Positions 25,731 to 35,861 of a DNA stretch of 64,000 nt are shown here, in pieces (within the stretch, counting starts at the first letter, position 1; each line of letters begins with the position of its first letter). The DNA is from Anadara kagoshimensis. Lineage: Eukaryota > Mollusca > Bivalvia > Arcoida > Arcidae. The translations under genes and the position numbers were made by a program. The stretch spans positions 8,794,635 through 8,858,634 of the forward strand of contig CM037864.1 of the NCBI GenBank assembly GCA_021292105.1, given 5' to 3'. A model generated the notes under the pieces. That model was not told the DNA's origin, did not search any database, and saw only the letters and a program-made list of their open reading frames with translations.

Positions 25731-26037
25731 ACGTGGTCTGTACATTTATTATGTATTTTAACTTGTATTCCTACCTGTGAGGCGTTTTCTGTGATTTATC
25801 AGCAGTTTGTTCAGGTCTTTGTTATATCTGTAACCTTTTTCTGGATTTTTGTTTAGCCTTAATAAAGTTCTACTTAAGTAGTTCCAAACTTTTCTTTCTG
25901 TTGATTTTTGTAAATTTGTTGCATATCAAGATGGCGCATTTTAAATAACAAGTATAAACCTGAACAGACCAACGGACAGGTAATATGAAACAAGGAAGTA
26001 AATTAAAATTGTATATATATATAGTACAATCTACCTG

Positions 26038-26395
26038 GCTGGATAGATAAAGGGTAGTCAGTAGTAACTAGTGCAGATTGTCACATGATGGTAATATGAC
26101 TTACATACCACTACAGTACATTATATATAACTGGATAGATAAAGGGTAGTCAGTAGTAACTAGTGCAGATTGTCACATGATGGTAATGTGACTTACATAC
26201 CACTACAGTACATTATGTCTAACTGGATAGATAAAGGGTAGTCAGTAGTAACTAGTGCATATTGTCACATGATGGTAATGTGACTTACATACCACTACAG
26301 TACATTATATCTAACTGGATAGATAAAGGGTAGTCAGTAGTAACTAGTGCAGATTGTCACATGATGGCAATGTGACTTACATACCACTACAGTAC
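26038..26395. repeat. 92-bp satellite array (unit 2)
   Basis: Four units of the 92-bp satellite, against about nine in unit 1. Confidence 0.93.
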
Positions 26396-26686
26396 TTGAC
26401 TGAAATAACTCGGTTTAAAAGATGTGTTTTGTTTCTAACTTACAAGATCCAGTTCTCACTCATACAGAACTAAAGTTGTCAGTTCAATTGTTGGTGGTTT
26501 TCTCCAGGCACTCCAGTTTTTTTTTCATCCATAAACTAGCCAATTTGAAATAAGTGAAAGAATATTGATTGCGGGGTGATAAAAACACCAAGAATTTACT
26601 CTATTCAAAGCTATTCTGTATTATCAATGTTATTTTACAACACATCAACAATTTTTCAGTTATTCAGATATACTTCAGCACAGTAA

Positions 26687-27055
26687 GAGTTGAGTTGAGT
26701 AATGGTGTTTAACGTCCCAGTCAAGAATATTTCACTAATATTGTGACGTCGCCAGCTATAGACGAAGGTGCAGAAATTTTGTCTGTGCATTGAAATGATG
26801 GCATTTACAGCAGGGTTCTTTATCGTGCCAAGCCTACCAAGACACGGGGCCTCGTTTATTTTCCTACCAAGACATGGGGCCTCGTTTATTTTAAGTTCCC
26901 GTCCGAAAGAACCGTGACTTTCATTTCGTAATGCCGACTGCTTGGCCAAAGAACAGTCACTACCCACTTTTAAGTCTTGGGTCAGACCAGGCCAGGGTTC
27001 GAACCCACGACCTCCCACTTATGGAGTGAGCAATCAACTGAGCTACCGCAGTGGT
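26687..27055 (-). mobile_element. tRNA-derived SINE, family A (unit 2)
   Basis: Counterpart of 12177-12512. It contains an additional 38-bp internal duplication around 'ggggcctcgtttatttt'. Confidence 0.85.
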
Positions 27056-27214
27056 AAGCAAAGTAAGAGTTAAAACTAGAGGAAATCTTTAGCTAGAATA
27101 TGTAATATTTATTTCTGATTTTCCTCAATTCATATGTGCTATAGCTAAACAACACTGACCTGTCTACTTGACCTTCCACTAAAAATATTTATCACAGAGC
27201 AGAGCATGTGTGTA

Positions 27215-27580
27215 TAGGTTGGCTGGCTGAATGTTGCTTAATGTCGCATCAGCAATTTTTCAGCTATTCGCGACAAGAACTATTTTATTAATCTCTATGA
27301 AATAAACTATGAACAATTCTGTGTATGCATGTGAAGTGTGAGTGTGTTGTATGGTCCGCCTTGTACTAGTGCACACTCAGGGAGACTAGCTCACATAGTC
27401 AGTACGCCGCAGACACGCCCACCACTCCCCCAGTCCATTATACTGATACCAGGTGAACCAGTAAAGGGCAAGGAAAATTCACTTTCCCACATGTGGTCTG
27501 AGTGGGGCTCTAACTCACAAAGTTGAGAGGTCCTGGATTTGTGGACTGACGTCTTATCCATTAGGCCACCGCTGCCTCTA
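27215..27580 (-). mobile_element. tRNA-derived SINE, family B (unit 2)
   Basis: Counterpart of 12673-13053, with small deletions; the head end 'taggccaccgctgcctcta' is better preserved. Confidence 0.75.
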
Positions 27581-28151
27581 TGTGTGTATAGGGAACACTA
27601 ATTTCAAACAAATACAGGTAGAATCAATGGTGGTGGTTTAAAGACAGTAAAGAAAATATTAATCTTAAGTCAGGTGTGGTAGGACTGAGTTTGTGTGTTG
27701 TGTGTGTATTGATTGTGAATCCTAAGTATTGAGTGGATCCTCCTATATGAAAGGTCAAGTGGACAGGTCAATGTTGTTTGCCTATATAATAGCATTACAT
27801 TGATTGATAACATAAATAATAACAAAAAGTATGACATATAATAATAACATATAACATTAGCACTAACATACCTTTCCACCTACAAAACAATGCTCCTTTA
27901 CATGTATTTAGCAACTATAAAGAAAAGTGCTTAAAGATATATATTTTTGAGGAATCCCAAATTTGCTGCATGAAACTTTTAAATTAAGTTCATTAATAAT
28001 TATTTACAAAACTGGTCTTATATTAAATTATCTAAAACTTCCAAATCAATGCAAACATGAAATAAATCAAAATATATAAAAAGAAATGTGTTTATTTTGG
28101 AATGTATATTTAATTAGGGCTGAAATGAACGCCTAATTGACCATACAATAT

Positions 28152-28433
28152 CAGTGGCCGGGTCTGACCCAAGACTTAAAAAGTGGGTAGTGACTGTTCT
28201 TTCACCAAGCACTCTGCATAAGCAATGAAAGTCATGATTCTTTCGGATGGGAACTAAAAATAAACAAGGTCCCATGTAACGGTGGGCTTGGCACGATAAA
28301 GAACCGTGCTGTATAATGCCATCAGCGCAATGCACAGTTAAAATTTCTGCACCTTCGCCTATAGCTGGCGATGTCTTGATATAAGTGAATATTCTTGACT
28401 GGGACATTAAACACCATTACTCAACTTAACTCA
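28152..28433 (+). mobile_element. SINE family A, headless, at unit 3 start
   Basis: Opens unit 3 exactly as in units 1 and 2, and shares diagnostic changes with unit 2. Confidence 0.8.
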
Positions 28434-29313
28434 ATATCAGATACATATCACAATTTAAGGCCCTGATTCAATGTGATACAAAACGAGCAAATTCAGTGAA
28501 TTAAGATCCCTTGCCTGCACATTCTTTTTGTGTGAATTGCATTTGATTTTTAAAGGACAACAACTCCCAGGAAAATAAAGAAACGAACTCGGGTTAATGA
28601 TATGCAAATATCCTGTCAATTTGGATTCTTTGCATTTGAAGGCATTTTTTAAATACTAGTAGTAGTATTTTTTCAAAATGTAATGCAAAAAATGTGTAAC
28701 CCAATTTCCAACTAAATTTTACGAAATGGATGGCTCCAGTCATGCCTTTTAGAAAATTTAACTGTTTTAGGTTTTTAAGTCAAAGAGCCATAACTCCCAG
28801 TAAAATGAGCAAACCATCTTAGGTTAACGATATGCACATCTCCTATTGATGACCAATGTTGATGCTTTGCACCATGTTTCATGAAATTGAGCTGCATAGC
28901 TTCAAAGAATTAGCACAGACAAGAATTTCTATTGGATGGACAGATGGACAGAAGGATGGATGGAAGGACAGAATGAAGGACGGACAGACAGAAACTCGAA
29001 TTCAATATTCCCCTCTTTCTTCAATAGGTGGGGGTTATAACATCCAATTAGAAGTTTTTAATTAACCACAGAACTGTCTAGAAATGGTGTTTATAGTGCT
29101 ATAACTTCCATTGTTTGCATGTTGATTAGTTTGCTTTGCACAGCAATGGAAGTTATAGCACTATTTTCTAGACAGTTCAATGGTTATACATGTATTTACA
29201 TTTCTCCTAGAACATCCATTTCCAATTGTTGGAACAGCCAATCTATGACATCATGCATATAGGCAAAAGCAAGAAAGGAGTGACATCATTTTAGCAAATG
29301 TAATTATAGTCCT

Positions 29314-29916
29314 CAGGGTTCGAAATTAGGCACGCATACTCGCTAATAGCTTGTAGATCTGCCGAATAGCGAGTGGAAATAAAAGCCACTCGCATAGTTG
29401 AGCGAGTGAATAAAAACAAGAAGCTAAATCATTTACAATCTACTTTTCAATTAACTGTCACATTGTATGTTCCAAATGAAATTTAAAACGAAAAAAAACC
29501 CCGAAAAGCGGCTGAAATAAGTCATATTGTCTGGGCATCTCTATCGTAAACAAATTCGGATTACTCGGGCATATACGTCAATGTATAATATTAGGTTTCC
29601 CGGAACACACGGCTACGATTGGCTGCTTAATTTAGTCTTTGTCTCTGATTCGTTGTTTAAAATAGACCAGTGACCCATTACCGTCATGCTTTACTGTAGC
29701 ACGTGAATAAAAAAGTAAAAAAAAAAAAAAAAAAAAGTCGCAAAAGTCCATTACAAATTCTTTCAAACAGCCGGCGGATAAATCCAATGAAAGTGACGGT
29801 GCCAGTACATCAAAAATACCATAAATTTTAGCTAGTCATTTTTCATTTTAGCTAGTAAATAAAAATTGTACAAGCTAATTTTTGCTAGTGGTAAATATCG
29901 CTAAAATCGAACCCTG
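29314..29916. mobile_element. Non-autonomous DNA transposon with CAGGG ends (hAT-like, 5-bp TSD)
   Basis: Starts CAGGGTTCGAAATTAG and ends CTAAAATCGAACCCTG, imperfect terminal inverted repeats. It is flanked by GTCCT at 29309-29313 and 29917-29921. Units 1 and 2 have an uninterrupted 'tatagtcctgtagttac' at the corresponding place, which directly proves the insertion and its ends. There is no coding capacity and it contains a long A run. A 5-bp duplication with CAGGG-type ends fits the hAT5 group as I recall it. Confidence 0.88.
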
Positions 29917-30124
29917 GTCCTGTAATTACATTTGGTCTCAAACAAGTTACATATTATAAAACAACACAAATGTAAATACTCAAATCAACCTGGGCAAAAT
30001 TTCACAATCGTTCCTTAACTAAAATTTTCGATATTTGTTAAAACTGTATTGATGAATATACAAAATATTTAAAATATAATATCAATGCATATATATATTG
30101 TACATGTAAGCAATACAAATATTT

Positions 30125-30495
30125 CTGTACAAAACTTGCACACTCAGGCTGTAAATATAAAGTAACATAATTCTATTTCATGCCCATTCTTCACATGTAT
30201 AGAAGCAGTCAGTTATGGGACAGTAGAGGAAACCGGAGTGACCTGATTGAAAACTTACACACTCAAGCTTTATATTTAAAGTAACATACATGTAATTCTA
30301 TTTCATGCCCATTCTTCACATGTATAGAAGCAGTCAGTTATGGGACAGTGGAGGAAACCCGAGTGACCTGGTTGAAAACTTACACACTCAAGCTTTATAT
30401 TTAGAGTAGAATAATTCTATTTCATGCCCATTCTTTACATGTATAGAGGCAGTCAGTTATGGGACAGTGGAGGAAACCCGAGTGACCTGGTTTAA
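30125..30495. repeat. Local about 120-bp triplication in unit 3
   Basis: The stretch with 'cattcttcacatgtatagaa' and 'gtcagttatgggacag' occurs three times in tandem here but only once in units 1 (near 1430-1545) and 2. Confidence 0.85.
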
Positions 30496-30806
30496 ATTTA
30501 TACATAAAACATGAAGTATATTTCAAAACTGTTAATCTTTTTTGAAACAGAAAAAATGGATTTTTTTTATTTATATTTTTTTTTTTTTACAAAACTTTGT
30601 TTTTAGTAAAACAGAAGATTCGGAATCAGTTTTGTGGTGACATCAAGTTACAATGAATTGTCATTGACATGCCCCTATGATTCTTTTGTTCTAGACCAAT
30701 GACCTGACACTGAAAATAAACTTATATTGAAAACAAAGAAAGTTTTCCAAATATGAGTTTTATAAGTGTAATGTAGTGGAGTAATGGAGAAACTTATAAT
30801 TAGATG

Positions 30807-30988
30807 GTCGGTTCAGGAATGGTGGAGAAAACAGAAGTGCCCGTAGAAATCCACCGACCTTTAACAAGCTAAGTGACAAACTTTCTCACACTAGGATCTG
30901 CTCTGAGTGGGGTTCAAACCAAAGAAGTGATTAAAGACACTGTGATTTATAAGTATGCACTTTAGACCACTCAGCCACAGAGGCCCCG
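30807..30988 (-). mobile_element. SINE family C (unit 3)
   Basis: Unit 3 counterpart of 1857-2040. Confidence 0.65.
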
Positions 30989-31388
30989 GTTTCTCACGCT
31001 AGGGTCTGCCCCAAGTGGGGTTCAAACAAAGAGGGTGATCAGAATAATGGTTACATTTCTGTAAACTAGTGCGACTTTTCAACCTCTTGTCAAGTCTGAG
31101 TTTGCTTTGGGTTGTTTATTGTGATGTCAAAGGCGGCGTGGCTATATGTCATGAAGGGATAAAAAATGGTGTCAAAGAAGGTGGGGCTAAATGGTCTGAA
31201 AGGATAAATGGCGCTGTTTCAGTTGAAAATGTGAAAATTCCTTATATAGAGAAGGCCTTTAAGGCAGTCTGGACTGTATACCTGTTATTGTAAATATTTA
31301 TTATATAAATATCACAATGTATAGATAATATTCCCCAACAGTTCATCTATAAAACATTTTTTAACTATATCAACTGTGTTTCTATTTC

Positions 31389-32644
31389 TAGTATCTAAAA
31401 TCACCATAGACTACTAGTTTCTAAGAAATTCTTTCAAAAAGTAACCTATTTTAGCAAATTTGTGAAAAAAATACTTTAAAAAAGGACTATATTTTCACAA
31501 ATTTTAGAAATATGGTTACTAATGATTTTAAATTTATGGAAACCTAGTACTAGTGTCAACCTAACAAAAAAAAAAATAAAAAAAAACAACGAAAAAACAA
31601 TATCATCAAGATCACCAAATTGTTTCAGATAATTCAGGGCTTGAAAATCCCGAAGGCCAAAGATGGAGTGGAGTTTTACATCTCAGTCAAGAATATTCCT
31701 CTTATATTATGGAGTAAAGTTTTTGTATAATGAGGGAATATAAGAATCCATTATGAGTATCCATGTAGGATAGGGAAATCTCACCCGAGGGGTTGAACAT
31801 TTTAGTCAGAGACGAGGCTTGCCGAGTCTCTGACCAGAAATGTTCAACCCTGAGAGTGAGATTTACCTATCCTACATGGATAAACTCATAATGGATTATT
31901 TTTCTTCCATTTTAGTGCCAATATTTGGCTTCAAGTACGATGAACATAGACATCGACGCCATGTTTGTAAAATCTAACTTTGTAATTCGACATTCTACTT
32001 TAAAACAAACATGACCATTGGGTAGATCGTACCGGATTTTGGTTTATACAAAATGTATAAACTACAAAACAAATTGGTTCATTAAAAAATTGAATAATTA
32101 TCGTTTGAAACGCACTCAAAATTTCGAAATTGTGAAGAATTGGATGTCATTTTCCCGCAAGATGACGTCATGTTATCCATATGATGACGTCATGTAATTG
32201 TCTTTTGATTGTGACGTCACTAAAGGTCACGTGGTCATGTGAGATACGCGTATCTCACATAGGGAAAAACTCTATCTTACATGAGCAGATATGGAAGAAA
32301 GTATAGTCTTGTATAGTCAGAGTTACTGATGGAAACCATTAATGTTCAACAAGCAAACTGACAAATTGTCTCACACAAGTCTGGATGTGTGAGAGTCTAA
32401 CCTAGGTGTTATATGATGTAGTCCATAAGCCAGCACTTTAGACCACTTGACCACCGAGGCTCTTCAAAGGTCCAAGACCACAATTTGTTGTCCTTGGGAC
32501 CAAAACAATGAATACGGAAAAAAGTTTTAATGGTCCTAAGATAATTTTTTTGTTTTTCTTGAGCAATGTGATCTAAAATGTTTTGTATCTGAAAACTGTT
32601 TATTGACCATTGGGTAAAAATGAATTCTTCATACACAGAAATGC
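31389..32644. other. Intergenic stretch with a long hairpin and CRE/E-box cluster
   Basis: No gene is recognised. It holds a near-perfect hairpin at 31745-31897, three TGACGTCA palindromes (32163, 32185, 32212), CACGTG at 32228, the 20-bp perfect palindrome GTGAGATACGCGTATCTCAC at 32239-32258, and a degraded SINE C head at about 32375-32465. Confidence 0.7.
31745..31897. repeat. Long hairpin (inverted repeat, arms about 70 bp)
   Basis: The left arm begins 'aatccattatgag' and the right arm ends 'ctcataatggatt'. The arms pair almost throughout, meeting at 'gacgaggcttgccgagtc'. It may be the left part of a foldback or MITE-like element extending to about 32295. Confidence 0.85.
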
Positions 32645-32738
32645 CTTGAGTTGAGTAACGCTGTTAAATGTCCCAGTCAAGAATATTTCACTTATATCAA
32701 GATGTGGCCAGCTATAGGCAATGGTGCAGAAATTTTTG
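32645..32738 (-). mobile_element. SINE family A tail fragment
   Basis: About 94 bp of the tail complement ('gagttgagtaacgctgtta', 'ccagtcaagaatatttcact'), just downstream of the VPS50 stop. Confidence 0.7.
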
Positions 32739-32937
32739 AAATGCCTTTAGAAAATTTTAAGTAAATATACATATTTAACAGTTTTACTGGTCCCACAATA
32801 GAAGTTTTGGTTTTTCATGACCTATGGATCTAAAAAGTTCATTTTTCAAGCCCCAGATTGCCTTTTGGAAAATTTTAAGTAAACATTCTGTCACAACAAT
32901 TATCAATACTGAGTTGAATCTAACATTTCCACAGTCA

Positions 32938-35802
32938 TTATCTTCGATTATTGTCCATGTCTTCCACCATTCCCATGAGCCTCTGCCGTGCTTTCTTACT
33001 TAAGTGATCCACAGATGTAATAAGAGAAAACAAATGCTTATTTGAATATTCCTTATGTTCATGTAACCAAGTTTCAAACTGACTTTCTGGAAGGTAATAA
33101 GCCTTGATATAAGCCTCAACAAATTCCCTCTCTGGTAGAGGTTTAATATCTACCAACTTTTCTACTTTGGACAAAAACTGCTGAAAATCAAGCTGCATAA
33201 GTGCTCTTCCTTCATTGCTACACTTTTTAGCGCCTGCAAAACCATCTACAAAGACCCTGTTTGATAACCTTACTGTATGCTCCCAAAGTGTGTCATAGAC
33301 GACCTTTGGCACTGGAACCCTTCTGTTCACTTCCATTAAACGTGAATTTATAGACTCAAAGTCCTTCAGTAGCAAGTCAACGTAGGGATTATGCTGCGAC
33401 ATGATATCTTTGACATCCCATTTGACCGTCGCCATCAGTTGGAGGACCTGGTCATAGTCGATAACTTGTGAAGATACTGTCCAGTATACAGGTTTCCGTA
33501 GTTCTGTGGCCATTTTGACTGTATGAGAGAAAAACTGTTGAAGAAAAGCCTTTTTGTTTGGTGGAATCATAGATTCTAAGTGAGGATGTATCATTTCCAG
33601 TTGACTGGAAAGGAAAACCAGTGATTCAACAGCCACTATTCTCTCAGCTAATCCATATAACCGATCACCATTCACTAAATCCACAATAGGCGAGAGAAAT
33701 GCCTGTGGTACTTTATCTCTGGTATCTTCCAACTCTGCTGGTGAAGCACCAGGTACTGGAGATTCTGCTATCAAGTTAGATCGTATTCTTGAAAGACACA
33801 TGGGTAGACGATTGTTTATGGACTTTTCATGCATGACTACCGAATTTGACCCGAAAAACATGAAAACAGTATAGAGATAATAATCAAATAACTGTGACAA
33901 ACAAGCTGTTACATCAAAAGCTATGGGCTTCAATACAGTCATCATTTGCATATATTTTCCGATGACTCGTAAAACATTCAGTGTCGTGTTGGTGATGATT
34001 GGAATATATTTCTGACTTTTGTTTCTGGAAATTCTTCGTCTAACTTGTCGGTTCATCTTGACTTCACCTGTACCTTCGTCTATAAAATCTTGTTTAAGCT
34101 CATCTGGAATGTCTGAATCACTATCGCTTTCTTCATGGTTGTTCTCGTCATTCTCCCATGAACCTGAAAACACATCTTCATTTTCATCATCATACTGCTC
34201 AATATCAAAAGGACTTGTACCTTCTTTAAAATCTTCAAAATAATGGATTTTTTTATCAGATACTGAAGCAACCATATTTTCCATTGAATTGATGGAGCTA
34301 ACCTCAGATTGGGGATCTCTACCTTTGAACCATGATCTCATAAACCTAAATTCCAATAACTGCAAAAAATTGAAGTTGGACTTAACTGGACAAATTTCCC
34401 ATCCTTCGTTTTCCAGGAACATTCTCAGCTCATCCATTCTGTAATGGTGGTGGTTCTTAAAATAATTCAAGCTTTGTTGTTTCAACGAATCTTGAAGCCC
34501 CTCAGATTTGCTTCCACAAAATTCCTCTCCAATTTCAATTAATCGATTAACAAGATCTAAAACACGAATGAACTCTTCAAATTTAAAGGTAGAAAGATCA
34601 GTTCCAAGTACAAAGGCTTTTACTTTAGTTTGTACGTCCTGCCATATGCGAGTTTGTCCATGTTCTAATTTCTGCTTTACATATTGCTTGTTAAAGTTTG
34701 CTTCAACATTGGTCCCAGATTCTGGATTGAAATCAAGCTCACGACTCTCGTGCCAGCGTATTGTTTTATGATAACTTTTCATTACTTCCCATAATGCTCG
34801 GTTCAAATCAAACAAACATGGCATAAAACTTTCTTGATTGACATTCTTACAGAGATCACTATATTGCAGTTTATGAAAATTTGAATTGCCGGTTCCAGAG
34901 TATAACTCCACATAACCTAACACAATTTGAAATGCTGTGTTGTGTATGGCACTTGCAAAATGCATGTGCAACTGATCCATAGCAGTCTGGGTTTTGCCTA
35001 ACAATCTGTAAGCTGTTTGTACCTTTTCGTAGTGTGCAACTTCGAAATTAACACAAGTTTTGGATAATGCTACATCTAACTGTTCCTCAATCATTTCTAG
35101 CGTATCTTGTAACTTGGAACTAAGCTCACTTATACATTTGTAATGTTTGTATGTACTGGCAGCTTTCATACATTCAAGACACAACTGAATTGCCCCACAG
35201 TAATCTTCTTCAACCATCATTTCCCGTAATCGTACGTCGGTCTGTTGTAGTGTTTTAATTGTCCGTAAAGATTTCAAAAGTCCAATGAGCTGTTGTCGTT
35301 TTCTATAATTTGCTAACATTTTTAAACTTGCTGTTGTAAAACTTTGCTCTGCAACTCCTAATTGTCTCCTGCCATTTGAACAGATAACTCTAGCCAATTG
35401 CAATGTTTTCTGAAGCTCCATCACTCGTTGCAACTCTGTAGCGTAAGCTGGATGATTCTGCAAGACAAGGTCTGACACTTTTTTCGATACAACTTGAAGT
35501 TGTTTTCGAAGCCTTGTTCGATCATCATCAATCTTCTCCAATTCCAGAACCTCTGGAAGTTTTAAAAGTTCATATTCACTAGTGTCCTGTAAGCCATTAT
35601 TGTAATAAGTATCTTCAATGGACTCCAAGATTTCCTGATCTTCATGTGGGTTACTAGGACGCCATGTTTGTTTGTACTTGGCAACAGCAGGTTCTCCAGT
35701 AAATAATTCATGACTGATGTGTTCATCGCTTGGAGAATGAATAGAATCTCGCTTCCCTGCTATGAAGGATTTGAACTTTTTCTTTATGTCAATCTTCTCC
35801 AT
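32938..35802 (-). CDS. VPS50: Syndetin / VPS50, EARP complex subunit, intronless
   Basis: Complete 954-aa protein, close to the 964 aa I recall for human syndetin. It replaces VPS54 in the endosome-associated recycling complex with VPS51, VPS52 and VPS53, and tethers recycling endosomes. The N-terminal Vps54-like region (about 45-330) has a coiled coil near 95-130 and the stretch LLGKTQTAMDQLHMHF near residue 275. An acidic Ser/Asp linker lies near 540-590. The C-terminal syndetin domain (about 725-950) includes KKCSNEGRALMQLDFQQFL near 865. The start MEKIDIKKKF follows an A-rich context (AAAATGG). The whole reading frame is one exon, although the human gene has many. A clear acceptor (CTATTTCAG, exon start 35861) lies 59 bases above the ATG, so there is probably a 5' UTR intron. 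No poly-A tract follows the stop. Confidence 0.95.
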   Translation of the reverse strand: MEKIDIKKKFKSFIAGKRDSIHSPSDEHISHELFTGEPAVAKYKQTWRPSNPHEDQEILESIEDTYYNNGLQDTSEYELLKLPEVLELEKIDDDRTRLRKQLQVVSKKVSDLVLQNHPAYATELQRVMELQKTLQLARVICSNGRRQLGVAEQSFTTASLKMLANYRKRQQLIGLLKSLRTIKTLQQTDVRLREMMVEEDYCGAIQLCLECMKAASTYKHYKCISELSSKLQDTLEMIEEQLDVALSKTCVNFEVAHYEKVQTAYRLLGKTQTAMDQLHMHFASAIHNTAFQIVLGYVELYSGTGNSNFHKLQYSDLCKNVNQESFMPCLFDLNRALWEVMKSYHKTIRWHESRELDFNPESGTNVEANFNKQYVKQKLEHGQTRIWQDVQTKVKAFVLGTDLSTFKFEEFIRVLDLVNRLIEIGEEFCGSKSEGLQDSLKQQSLNYFKNHHHYRMDELRMFLENEGWEICPVKSNFNFLQLLEFRFMRSWFKGRDPQSEVSSINSMENMVASVSDKKIHYFEDFKEGTSPFDIEQYDDENEDVFSGSWENDENNHEESDSDSDIPDELKQDFIDEGTGEVKMNRQVRRRISRNKSQKYIPIITNTTLNVLRVIGKYMQMMTVLKPIAFDVTACLSQLFDYYLYTVFMFFGSNSVVMHEKSINNRLPMCLSRIRSNLIAESPVPGASPAELEDTRDKVPQAFLSPIVDLVNGDRLYGLAERIVAVESLVFLSSQLEMIHPHLESMIPPNKKAFLQQFFSHTVKMATELRKPVYWTVSSQVIDYDQVLQLMATVKWDVKDIMSQHNPYVDLLLKDFESINSRLMEVNRRVPVPKVVYDTLWEHTVRLSNRVFVDGFAGAKKCSNEGRALMQLDFQQFLSKVEKLVDIKPLPEREFVEAYIKAYYLPESQFETWLHEHKEYSNKHLFSLITSVDHLSKKARQRLMGMVEDMDNNRR

Positions 35803-35861
35803 TTTAGCAAGTTTTAGATATTTCTTTTCATTATGGAATTTTCATCTGTGATGTGATACAC
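35803..35861 (-). other. VPS50: 5' UTR part of the VPS50 coding exon, with splice acceptor
   Basis: A pyrimidine-rich 'cttcttctatttcag' immediately precedes position 35861 on the minus strand. The upstream non-coding exon is not identified; a donor-like 'agaatgtgagttat' near 37415 is one possibility. Confidence 0.55.

Larger units (their letters stand above)
13625..28151. repeat. Tandem segmental duplication, unit 2
   Basis: Second full copy, 14.5 kb. It carries the intact TRIM-like gene. It is longer than unit 1 mainly because of a 1.6 kb repeat insertion (23693-25287) that unit 1 lacks. It is partly offset by a shorter 92-bp satellite (4 units instead of 9). Confidence 0.95.
28152..31388. 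repeat. Tandem segmental duplication, unit 3 (truncated)
   Basis: Third copy, matching positions 1 to about 2430 of unit 1. Homology stops at the edge of the 88-bp minisatellite (after 'tttctatttc'). Its first 900 bases resemble unit 2 more than unit 1, for example in shared changes inside the leading SINE. It has a private 603-bp insertion (29314-29916) and a local triplication (30125-30495). It contains no TRIM gene. Confidence 0.93.
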
